A DNA stretch of 64,000 bases from Scenedesmus sp. ARA3 (lineage: Eukaryota; Chlorophyta; Chlorophyceae; Sphaeropleales; Scenedesmaceae), in assembly GCA_004335835.1 (NCBI GenBank), contig RWJK01001208.1, positions 186,001-250,000 of the forward strand, written 5' to 3'. A program made the position numbers and the translations under genes. Shown in pieces: positions 1-9,934 of the stretch (within the stretch, counting starts at the first letter, position 1; each line of letters starts with the position of its first letter). The notes under the pieces were generated by a model. That model saw only the letters and a list, made by a program, of their open reading frames with translations, was not told where the DNA came from and made no database searches.

Positions 1-744
1 ACGATGGGGTTTGCGCCAAGGGGCAGTGCGGGTGTTGGCGCGCCTGCAGAGGGATCAATGGGCAAGCAAAACGGCTCGGTGGTGGGAAGGCCTTCACCTT
101 TCACCAGCAAACATACCAAGCTGAGATGCGCATGCACGAGCTGAGGACGTGGTCAGCGTCAATGCTAGTGCTGCATACACTGCCTCGCAGGTCCCTATCC
201 CCACATGTGTGTGCCGTATTCAATTGCAGAGTGATGTTCATGTTGTCCTGCTGTGCAAGGCTGCTGTGCCAGTGGCTGCGGCGAGCACTCACGGCAGACG
301 GTGCCCTGCTGGTTGAAGCCGGGCGCGCAGACATCGCAGGTGGTTGCTGTGCTGCAGGATGCGCAGCCATTGGGGCATGGTGTGCAGAAGATGTTGCCGT
401 TGGCCGACACCCCAGTTTGGCCAGGAGGGCACCTGGGGGGACAAGGGCCTGACATCGCTATACACATTGGTGCACCACCCGCTGCCCAGGAGGCAGACGG
501 CGTTGCGCTGCAGAAGCCTGTTCTGCACACGCACAGCGGGATCGCCCTGTCGCAGTACAAACAATTGGCGTAGTTGGACGGCCATCCACCGCAGCCCACT
601 CCTGCAAGCACACACGCAGACAAGGGATCAGACCGAAGGCAGCGATGGTTTTGGAACAGAAGACATGCGACTGTTGCCACTGTCTGCGGCTGCCTTATGA
701 GCTGCTTCGTGTATGCATGTGCTGCTGGTGGCATGCTGTGCTCT

Positions 745-777
<33 letters not shown>

Positions 778-2794
778 GGTTTGGCTGCGTTGCTATGGGC
801 CAATTTAGGCATCAAACACGCGGACATGCATCGGTGCACTCCAGTGACCTTACCTGGCGCTCGTGTCTGCTCAACAGCAGCCGCGCTGGGGCGTTGTGGT
901 GCAGCTGCAACGCAGTCACAGTTGAGGTTGCAACCACAGCCGCCAGCTGCAGCTGGGAGGCTGCACTTGACGCACTTAGACGTCGTCAATGGTCCGTTTG
1001 CTCTGGCAACACCATTGGTGGGGCCTGCACGATGAACACAGGCAGGTGAGGACTTTGGCGGATGTCTAGAAATGTTAATATACAAACAAGTGTCAGCTGA
1101 GCCCCAAGCCGTTCAAAAATGCAAGCAGGTCAACATGGATGATATGGAACCTCTGGCCAATAGGGCACTGGAGACAGCAACTCACCTGCCAAACACCTGC
1201 AGTTGCTGTCACACTTGCATCCACCCTGTGATAGGGGTGCATTGCACTTGTCACAAGGATTGGCACCTAGCGCAGCACAGGGGGACAGCGGCGAGCGCAG
1301 ACGATGTGAGTCGGCTGTCAGCGGATGACATGGTGATTTTAGAGCAGCCTCAAGCCAAGGACTAAACATGTTTCATGTGGGGCAACTGTATATGTAAATG
1401 TAAGAGCTGTTCAGCATGCATAACAACAGGCAGAGGCAGCGCAAGGTTCACCATGGTTGGGTTTGGCAACCGTTTCACAGTAACACGGCTTCTTTGGACA
1501 TTCATGAGCAAGTATGCAGGATTGTAGGCTTGCATCATGTCTTTGTTTAGTGCAGTAGGAAGATCACCATCATGCAGTTGCAGTTTCCATCGCACTTGCA
1601 ACCTCCACTACCCTCTGCGAGTGATGCCAGCATGCATGCAAGCGCGCGGTGTGCACATGCTGAGAGCAGTTGCTGGCTTTCATCCAAGTTGGAAACTCAC
1701 CGCCGCCGCCACCGCCACCACCGCCACCGCCACCCAGGCAGTTGCAGTTTGCATCACATTTGCAACCTCCACTGGCCTCTGGGCGGTTGCACTTGTCACA
1801 CACGTTTCCTCCTCCTGCATAGCGTACAACAACATACACAGTCCGTTTTTGTCACAACGTCACATCTGTTGGGACATCCCCATCTGCTGTTTATGCTGCC
1901 GCACACATGAAGATGGCAGATGGAATATGTAGGAGACAGGTAACATGTTAAGCAGCCCCTCCCTTTTTATCGAGTCAGTCGCAGTGTTGCGCCAGTTGCG
2001 GTGCCTTACTGGTCCCAGGCAGCAGCCCCGAAGGTGCAACCGCAAGCTTACCTGGAAGACAGTTGCAGTTGCTGTCACACTTGCAGCCACCATTGGCGAT
2101 TGGAATGTTGCACTTGTTGCATGCACTTTGCGCCACTTGAACTGCACAGAACACACCAGCAAAACAGGGAAGATTGGTGTCTGTGGCAAGGCAGGGCGGT
2201 GCTGGTGGCGTGCTTGGGCAAGGGCTAATGATCATCTTGAATGGGCATAGACTGCTGAAAGGTTCAAACTGCTTCCACAGCGTAGCAAGCATATGCATGG
2301 CACGTATTCAGCTGTCAACACATCCTCTGCTTGCATGGCCTAGACTCTAGTCGGTTGTGTGGAGCCTGTCTGCATGGTTGCCATCTGTCCCGAGTCTTGT
2401 TGCTGGCATGCATACAACAATCAGTGCTTACCTTCTGGCCCAGCGTTGGAACCAACAGTAGCGTTGTGAGCTGGTGCACGAGCCCTGCGTCTGGCCCTGC
2501 GGCTGACATTCACGCCAGCTGCAGTTGCAGGCACGCTAGCCTGGGGCAGCACCGCAGCACTCTGAGCGAGCGCTGTGGCGTTTTCCAGGTCTGCAGCACT
2601 GGCAGTGACAGGCAGAACGGCCTCTGCAGAGGGCGTTCCTGGGGCACCAGGCGCCTGGGTTGCAGTGGAGGAAGCAGCAGCTGTAGCTACGGCCGATGCT
2701 GCAGACGCTGCAGCAGCAGCAGCAGCAGGAGTGTCTGCTACAGCTGCCCCTGCAGGGACAGGTGCACCCGCATCTTGAGCCTTGGCAGTGGCAT
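1..2794 (-). CDS. Cys-rich mosaic protein with metallothionein-like modules (3' end beyond window, 5' end unresolved)
   Basis: Four exons each carry one Cys module of the form CxxC, a spacer, then GGCxCxxNCxC, as in GGCKCDSNCNC. They lie at 2052-2141, 1701-1814, 1186-1266 and 854-1024. A fifth exon, 293-601, holds a different Cys-rich stretch with CPPRCPPG, CTPCPNGCASC and CDVCAPGF, resembling growth-factor-receptor/furin-type Cys repeats. A last partial exon appears to end at 43 and run off the window. All internal exons have GT-AG borders, lengths divisible by three and phase 1 on both sides, so they can be added or lost without breaking frame. A further Ala-rich exon at 2432-2794 has the same phase, but it overlaps the start of the plus-strand gene, so it is tentative. 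Metal binding is inferred from the CxC/CxxC density; function and location are unknown. Confidence is good for the exon modules and low for the gene ends. Confidence 0.6.
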
Positions 2795-4125
2795 CTTGCA
2801 AAAGGGACCGGCGTTGCAGGCTCAGTCGACTCAAAAGTAGGTAGCCCAGCCAAGCTTGGGCTGTCAGTCAGGTTCAAACAGGTTATAACAGACGGCCCTA
2901 ACAGCTGCTTCAAGTTCACAGTCGGCTCGTACCATTCAGAGGAGTATTTGAAGCTTGACGTGCAGAAGATGCTGCAGCTGCACCTGAGCAGCCAGGCTGG
3001 TGCAGCAAGGAGCAGCAGCAGCAGCAGCGGCACTGCGCAGCTGCAGCCAGCAACAAGCAGCGTTGCGGCTGCTCATGCACCCAGCGCGTGGCCAGCGGCT
3101 GCACACGCAGCAGCGCTGTCGAGCCATGCCGGTGGCAGCAGCAGCAGTGGCAGCAGCAGCAGCTGGGCAGCCATATCCAGTGCAGCCAGCTCCAGCAGCA
3201 GCAGCAGCAACGCTGTTAGCTTTGCAAGCATGCCCAGATCCAGCAGCAGCAGCAGTGCCGCAGGCAGCTATGCAGCCTTTGCCAGCAGCAGCGCTCATGC
3301 GCCGCTGCTATCCCTGGCGCCGCACCAGCCACCAGCAGCAGCCACAGCAGTGGTAGCAGCACTTACATCTGCTGCTGGCCCTGCAGCAGACGCATCAGCC
3401 TCGAGCCACGCCGGCATCAGCAACAGCAGCATCAGCGCAGCCCTGGATGCACTGTACCCAGCATCAGCAGCGCTGTACCCAGCAGCTCGCATTCGCCGCG
3501 CAGCTGCCCTCTTCCTGGCTGAGCAACTGCCCAACTACCAAGCAAATTGCGCACGCGTGGCAGCAGCAGTCGACAAGGCGGTTGGCAGCCCTGCCAAACT
3601 TGGTCTGTCACTCAAATTCAAACAGGTTATGGCAGATGACACACACGGCTGCTTCAAGTTCACAGTCAGCCCATTCGTGTCGGAAGAGTATGTGCAACTG
3701 GATGTGAAGAAGATGCTGCAGCTGCACCTGGGCAGCCATGCTGGTGCAGCAAGCGGCAGCAGCGGCGGCACTGCGCAGCAGCAGCCAGCAACAAGCAGCG
3801 TTGTGGCTGCTCATGCACCCAGTGCTTGGACAGCAGCTGCACAAGCGGAGCCACTGCCAAGCCATGCCGGTGGCAGCAGCAGCAGCAGCTGGGCAGTCAC
3901 TTCCACTGCGGCCAGCAGCAGCAGCAGCAACGCTGTCAGCTGTGAAAGCATGCTTCAATCCAACAGCAGCGGCAGTGCTGCTGGCAGCTATGCAGCCTTT
4001 GCCAGTATTCATGTGTTGCCGCCACCACCGCCGCCAACTGCAGCAGTGGCAGTGTCAGTGGCAGTGTCAGGAGCTGCAGGGCTGGCAGGACTTGGGGCAG
4101 CAGCAGCAGCAGGAAGGGAAGCAGG

Positions 4126-4157
<32 letters not shown>

Positions 4158-4300
4158 AAGTGCATGCTGCAGTGCTGCATGCCTTCCAGGCTGCTGCACT
4201 AGCGCTGATGCCGCCTGCACTGCCAGGGCAGCAGCAGTCCTGTGCGCTTGACACCCTTGACCTGCTGTATGTGCCAGATGATCATGAAATCATAATGTAG
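2696..4300 (+). CDS. Ser/Ala-rich protein with an internally duplicated unit of about 230 residues
   Basis: One open frame of 534 codons. A conserved block with VGSPAKLGLS, FKQV, CFKFTV and LDVQKMLQLHL occurs near residues 50-100 and again near residues 295-350 (about 2830-3000 and 3570-3740). Each block is followed by a similar Ser/Ala-rich tail with AAHAPSAW and AAGSYAAFAS, so a segment of about 740 bp has been duplicated. I recognise no family. Between the blocks sits an Arg/Ala segment (AARIRRAAALFLAEQL) that may be helical. The first Met (2696) lies in a Gln-rich stretch before the first block. Homology between the repeats begins near 2815, just after a possible acceptor ending at about 2819, so 2696 may not be the true start and an upstream exon is possible. 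A TGTAA motif at 4723-4727 may mark the 3' end. Confidence 0.55.
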
Positions 4301-5498
4301 TGTGCAGCATTGCCGTGTTGCCATGGGCATGGAACGCTGCCGAGTCTGTTGATATTTGGTTGACCTGCGTTGTCTGAGCAGCGGCACTGTTGACAATGGG
4401 CACCAGGCACACAGCCGTTTGTGGCAGACACTGTGTTTTGTGAGTTGTGAGAGCCAAGGCTTCGGTGGCCTGTCTACTTTCCATAGCCTGGTGGCACGTG
4501 GGATTGCAGTGCGACTGGTGCTGAGCGGTGGCTTCGTCACGAAGCAGTGCATGCACAGCAAGGCAATGGTTCTGGCTTTGAATGCACCAAAATCGTTTGA
4601 TGATGCGTTGAGAGGAAACCATGACGCCCACTGCATGCGTGCAGGGTACAGGTGTAGAGTTGCATGGATGCTCACCGTGCACGTTTCTGCTTATGCTTCA
4701 GCCTGGGGCTGTTTCATGTGCCTGTAACGTTTCCAAGCGCAAGTGCCATGACATGCTGGCTGCACTACTGATGCGGCACTGTGCACAGCTGCTGCACAGG
4801 CGGCCTGTGCAAGTTCGAAATTGGCACAACCCTGTCGTAAGAAACTGATGCTGAGGAGATTCTGCCGTGCTCAGTTCCAACATGATCCAACTTGTCATGC
4901 AGTACACCCTGTCAATGATGCTGGCATAGCAGCTGGCAGTGACACGACTCGCTCAGTTGGGCATGAGGTTCGCGTGGGCCAGGCAATGACTGCTTACACA
5001 GCTGCCGCCGCCCTGCAAGCAGGGTTGACGTAAATACGCAGCAGACACAGCACCACACAGCGCAACGCCATTTGCCGCATGCAGCGCAACTGTACCCCAA
5101 TAGAAGTCGCCTGTAGTCAGTCGCTGCAGCCTCCAACATGCATGCTCCATATGGACCAATAAAATATGGAGCATGTCCCTCACTGCTTTGCGCAACCTTG
5201 TTAACCCAACAAACCTCTCGTAGAGGTTAACCTGTCACGTTAGTCCAAGCACTCAGCCTGCAGCCACGCCTGGTGCACGCTGCCGCAGCTCAGCAGCTGC
5301 GGTTTGAAAACATAAACACTTACAATCACACAAATGGCGTGCTTGCTGTGGCTTAATCATGAAGATGATTACTGTAGAGCCACACACAAAGCAAGGTCAT
5401 CAACGCTATGCGTGACCAGCAATGTGATGGCAAACTGACAGAGCTGAAGCGCTTCCAAGCGCACGTTAATGACGTGGAGACGTCACACCTCCGAAGTG
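4301..5498. other. Intergenic region with 3' UTR signal and small hairpins
   Basis: No convincing coding exon on either strand. TGTAA at 4723-4727 is a candidate polyadenylation signal for the plus-strand gene ending at 4300. TTACA at 5330-5334 (TGTAA on the minus strand) could serve the minus-strand gene ending at 5499. An inverted repeat pairs 5141-5152 with 5164-5175 (12-bp stem). A second, around 5198-5233, has GTTAAC outer arms and an ACCTCT/AGAGGT inner stem. Confidence 0.5.
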
Positions 5499-6439
5499 TT
5501 ACTTGCCGCTGCCCCTGGCTGACTTGGCGCCTGCACCACTCTCAGGGGTGCTCTTGGCCCTGCAGCACATCCGGGGTTGCACAGAGTGAAAGCATAGCAG
5601 CAGCATGACAATGTCATAATTTGATGCTTTGCCGGCTGGGGAGGCTGTGTTATGCAGCTGCACTGCAACTCTGGCCCAAGCCATCAATACGCTGCTTGTT
5701 GCACTGCTGCCGTGTGGCTGTACAAAGCACCATGAGCCTGCCTGATCGCAACGCACCCAGCTGCAGCTTGCTTTGCCTTGATCTGCTGCTCCAGGACTGC
5801 ATCCAGCTTCCTCATCTGCTCAGCATACAGCCGCTCCTGCTCCTCACGCTGCTGCTGCAGGTTGACCCGCACTCGGGCCTCCGCAGCATGTGGCGATGCC
5901 AGCAGCAGGCTCAGCGCAAGCCCAGCTGACAGCAGCGCTGGAGCGATCTGCGAGGCAACACCCAGCAAGCTGTGAAGCTGTAGGGGTTTGTGACATATAA
6001 AGTGGCTGTGGGGGGTTGGTTACAAATAAAGTGGCTGCGGCTGCTTTCTGGCATGTGGGGAAACCTTCAGCACAGAAGATGCAGGCGCCACCACCATACA
6101 CGCAAGTGGACCACACACACATGCATGTGCAAGCAACTGATACCTTGGACCTGCTGCTGCTGTGTAAGAGACATCAGCAGGAACTGTTGTCAAGCAATAT
6201 GATCGAGGGATTACCTTGTTGACTGGCTTGCTGTCGTGCTGCTGGGATCTGCAAACACGCAAGCCTGGTCAGCATCATTGAACTGTCGACACGTTTGCTG
6301 CTTTGGACCTCACTTCATACAGAGAGCGGCGTGACTTTCAAAAACTGTCTACGCACCGCATCACTGGCATCTGGCGGTGCTTGTGCTGCCTGTTGCCTTG
6401 GCACGCCGAGGTGCGTGCAGTGAGCCTGCTGGTCAGCAT
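5499..6439 (-). CDS. Putative thylakoid-lumen protein, 132 aa, four exons
   Basis: Spliced model: exons 6357-6439, 6215-6248, 5757-5977 and 5499-5559, all with GT-AG borders, phases 2, 0, 2, and 399 coding bases in total. The N-terminus MLTSRLTARTSACQG is basic and hydroxylated like a chloroplast transit peptide. It is followed by a hydrophobic stretch (ALLSAGLALSLLLAS) ending in SPHAAEA, which resembles a lumenal signal with an Ala-x-Ala cleavage site. The mature part is a short charged helix (QQQREEQERLYAEQMRKLD) with a Gly/Ser/Lys tail. I do not recognise the family; lumen targeting is inferred from the bipartite leader only. The weakest points are the first two small exons. A minus-strand TGTAA motif lies about 170 bp past the stop. 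Confidence 0.5.
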
Positions 6440-6933
6440 GATGTCGTGAGCACTGCTTTCGTCTGGACCAGTTCAAGAAGCTTACAACAACGGTTTCGGC
6501 GAGTCTTGCTGAATCGATGGACCTTCATGTCGAGCGTTCGTCTGTAGATAAACCATTGCCAACGTCCGCTGACGCGTGAAGCTTGCAAGCTGACGATGCA
6601 GCACTGTGACAGCAGTACATTGGATGTGCTGCAGCACTGGCTACGACCGCGGTGCGGGCGGTTTGTGCTGCCAGGCGACCAAACCTACTTTCTTGGCTAT
6701 AATCACGTGAATGCTGCTGCAGTTGCTGAGCAAAGTGTGGAGCCTCAGCACGCTGCATCATGAAGTTGATCAACTTGAGTGCAGCTACTTGCGACTGCAG
6801 CCACGCCCCGAACGCTGGAGAAAGAAACCTGACATACACAGTTACCAGCACGTGCAGCATCAAAGGTTTACTCAAAACAACTAGATGAACAAATCAACAC
6901 CTCACACCCAGCACAATCAGCCCAGCAGCTGCT
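6440..6933. other. Spacer between dienelactone hydrolase and lumen-protein genes
   Basis: This is the 3' flank of the hydrolase gene and the 5' flank of the lumen-protein gene, both on the minus strand. TTACA at 6482-6486 (TGTAA in sense) may end the hydrolase transcript. A minus-strand frame across 6525-6875 shows no recognisable domain and I do not call it a gene. Confidence 0.4.
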
Positions 6934-7349
6934 TCACAGGTTTGCCTTGAAGAACTCAGCCAGCAAAGTTAGCGCCTCCCCAACCGCCTTGACTACATTT
7001 GGCTCCTCAAACTTCCCCCGTGCACCACAAAAGCCATGAATCATGTTGTCATAGCGCCTGTATACGCAGCGCGGGCCCCACTCTGTGCTGCTGAACACCT
7101 CCTGCACACTCTCATATGGGTCCCCTGGTGTGGAGATACACGCCACTGGCCCCTTGGCAGCGCTGCACAGCGCCTTGTCCTGCAGCAGCAGCACTACCGT
7201 CACTCAGCCAGGCCACGAAGAATGGAATCAAAACCCTTTTTGAGGCTGCAAACAGTGCTGTGGATGCAATACAGGCGGTCGACCGCTAGAAAGCACGCTG
7301 CACGCGGCTCCTGTTCCCAGCGGTACCTCAGACAGACCCGCCTTGAACA

Positions 7350-7391
<42 letters not shown>

Positions 7392-8754
7392 TGCTGCTGC
7401 TGCTACACATGTTGCCCCACCCACCTGTCCAAAGAGGCTGGGGTGTAGCATGGCAGCAGCGCTGAAGGTCTCGCCATCATGCAGTGCCTGTATGGCCATG
7501 GAGGCACCCCAGCAGCAGCCCAGGCTGGCAAAGCGGGTGACACCACGGGCCTTCAGGCCCTCCACAAGTGCATACACATCCTTCTTCACCACTGCCTGCA
7601 GCACCAGCAGCAGCACCAGCAGCAGCCGGTCAGTGAGTGACAGCGGATGTCTGCAGCACAGCAGCTTGCTACGGCGTGGTTGGCAGCTGTGTCATTAAGT
7701 GTGCCAAAGCAACTCTGTGCTTGCTCGCTGCTAGTGTGCGTAAACCAGTCTCCTGCCACCACCCTTGCTGCAGTTCTGTCATAGCCAACTGGCGTGAATC
7801 AAACCAATATGCATCCGACACACCTTTTAGTTCTGTTGCTGCTACACACCTTTTAGTTCTCTTGCTGCTACTGCAGTTATGAGCTGTTGCAGGCAAACGC
7901 TGTTGCTGCTGCTGAACAAATGCATCCCCTGCCATTCATCATCTTCAACATTTGGCCTGCCTCCACGCCTCAATCTTATACCACCACAACTGCTGGCGGC
8001 CTTGAACCTGCCGTCACTGCTGCTGCTGCTGCTGCTGCTGCCGTCCTCACCTCCCAGCCGTAGCCCTGGATCCAGCCCATCAGGTTGTCCTCAGGCTTGG
8101 GAGGAAACCTGCACAAGGTGCCACACAACATTGCCCATGATATGAATGTTGCTAGAAGCTGCCGCGGTACACTACATGTCACTACATCAGGGCATGCTGT
8201 GATACAGTAGCGGTTACTGCATCTGTGTATAGCACGCAACAGCACTGCTACACAGATGCGCCCTGTGTACCGCACAACGCCTACCTGCATGCTCAGCCCA
8301 CTTAGAGCGCCAGGAGCCCTAGGGCGGGGGGCTTCTGGACCAGCATTGCGTGAAGGTGCGCAGTTATGCTTTTACTATGCTTGAATCGTCCTATTTAGAT
8401 GTACCTGGTACGCTCCTGTGTGTAGGATACTCAGCAGTGCAGCATTTATGCACCACCCTGCTGTCCCAGCATCAGCATTTGCCGCATGCCCGGTTTCAAG
8501 ACCTGTGGAATGCATTGCTCACTTGTCTAAGGTCCAGGGCTGGCCCCTGAAGATGTCTGGTGCAGCAACCACATAGCCAGCTGCTGCCAGGTGGTCACAC
8601 ACTTGCTGGAACTGCACATGCAAACGTGCGTGGTGTAGATCAGCAAGACATTTGCACTCGTGAAAGCACTCACTAGTACATGTTGTGGCTGAACACTGCA
8701 CGTGCAGTGTTATCCGCAAAGAGCTTGTTAGTAGCAGCAGCAGTGATGTGGGTC

Positions 8755-8786
<32 letters not shown>

Positions 8787-8987
8787 AACATCCTGTGGTT
8801 ACTCTCATCACCTGGGCACTGCGCCACCCACCTGAGGATACTTGAAACCAAAGATGTCATATATAGCGATGATGCCCTTGCTGCCCGAGCCAGTGATGTA
8901 TGCAGGCACACCCCCAACCTCCTCAAAGCTGCCCACTGGAGTGTAATCAACGCTCACAGGAGCGCCAGCAGCACAGCAGACATCCAT
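6934..8987 (-). CDS. Dienelactone hydrolase family protein (alpha/beta hydrolase), 239 aa
   Basis: Five exons: 8832-8987, 8523-8611, 8051-8108, 7425-7595 and 6934-7179, total 720 bases, in frame throughout. The start MDVCCAAGAP matches the usual compact N-terminus of this family. The catalytic triad is visible: the nucleophile Cys in SLGCCWGAS (the G-x-C-x-G elbow), an Asp in ISTPGDPYESV, and His in NMIHGFCGARG near the C-terminus. YVVAAPDIFRGQPW is the conserved strand and loop before the elbow. Length is normal for the family (about 230-250 aa). There is no targeting peptide, so it is probably cytosolic. Members hydrolyse dienelactones or other small esters; the true substrate in algae is unknown. 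Acceptors of exons 4 and 5 are preceded by CTG-rich tracts in the sense strand, and a 26-bp direct repeat (about 7815-7868) sits in intron 3. Confidence 0.9.
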
Positions 8988-9934
8988 AGTGGCTTTTAGA
9001 ACTGCGTTCTGTGATAAAATGTTGGCAGTGAAGGCCAATAATCGCTTGCGCGAAGAAGGTGTTCACGACAGAACGATGCGTTTGTCACTGCGCCACGATC
9101 GTTGCTGGGACTCGTACGTGGGATTGTTAGCCGGTGTGTATATCCCTAGGCGCCTGCTTGAGGGACTGTTCAGCCCGATCTGCGCCATGCCTGCTGCAAA
9201 GCAAAGCCCTAGATGGTCACACTTGTACACACAAATCAGCAGCTATAGCCACACACACGTTGGTGAACTTGGTTGGAACTTGGTTGCACAGATGCATGTT
9301 GCACGGCGTGAACTCTTTTCCACAGCTACTTCAAGGCGTCAAGTCGAGGACATGAGAAGGTCAGCACTGTGCCAAGAGGACTTGCGCCGATACTCCCCGC
9401 CACACTCACCCAGCCGGCAAACCACCACAGCTGTGAAAGGACGAAGTCTAGACAAAGCCAGGATCCAAAGGATCACGGCTGCACTACAGCAAGACACAGC
9501 TGCCGCTGTACAGCCAAACAGCACCAGCCGCTGGCGACGAAGTCATGCACCGCACCCCAGAGTAGACAGCCCACACGGCTAGCCGACAGACCAGCACAGA
9601 GCTGTGCACACGGCTAGCCGTTTGACTCTGAGCTGTTCCAGTGACGGCTCACACAGCATGCGAGTGCCGTGTCAGCAGCACCGCATGCAAACAGCAACAT
9701 TCTAGTTGTGTAATACTCGCCTGCCTTGCAGCTGCACCATGCTCACTGCGCCAGGCTGGCCTGCAGCGCACGCAAAAGCACAGAGGCGCTGGCTGCTGAA
9801 ACACAGCTGTCACCGCACCTCAGCCCCTGATCCCCATTCCCTGTAGCACCGCCCCTCAAAGCACACAGACAGGCAGACACGCTGCACACAGCCAGCGGAC
9901 TCACACAGCAGCCGCATTGACCTCAGATCATTTG
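8988..9934. other. Intergenic: hydrolase 5' flank and ATPase subunit a 3' flank
   Basis: No supported gene. Both neighbours are on the minus strand, so this should hold the 3' UTR of the V-ATPase gene and the promoter of the hydrolase. The frame at 8989-9582 on the plus strand is antisense to the first hydrolase exon's flank and has no family resemblance. No clear TTACA motif was seen close to 9935. Confidence 0.4.

Noticed and set aside
574..1049. Plus-strand frames rich in Cys or Leu over CTG runs
   Set aside because: They are antisense shadows of the Cys-rich minus-strand exons and of the CTG tract at 750-778.
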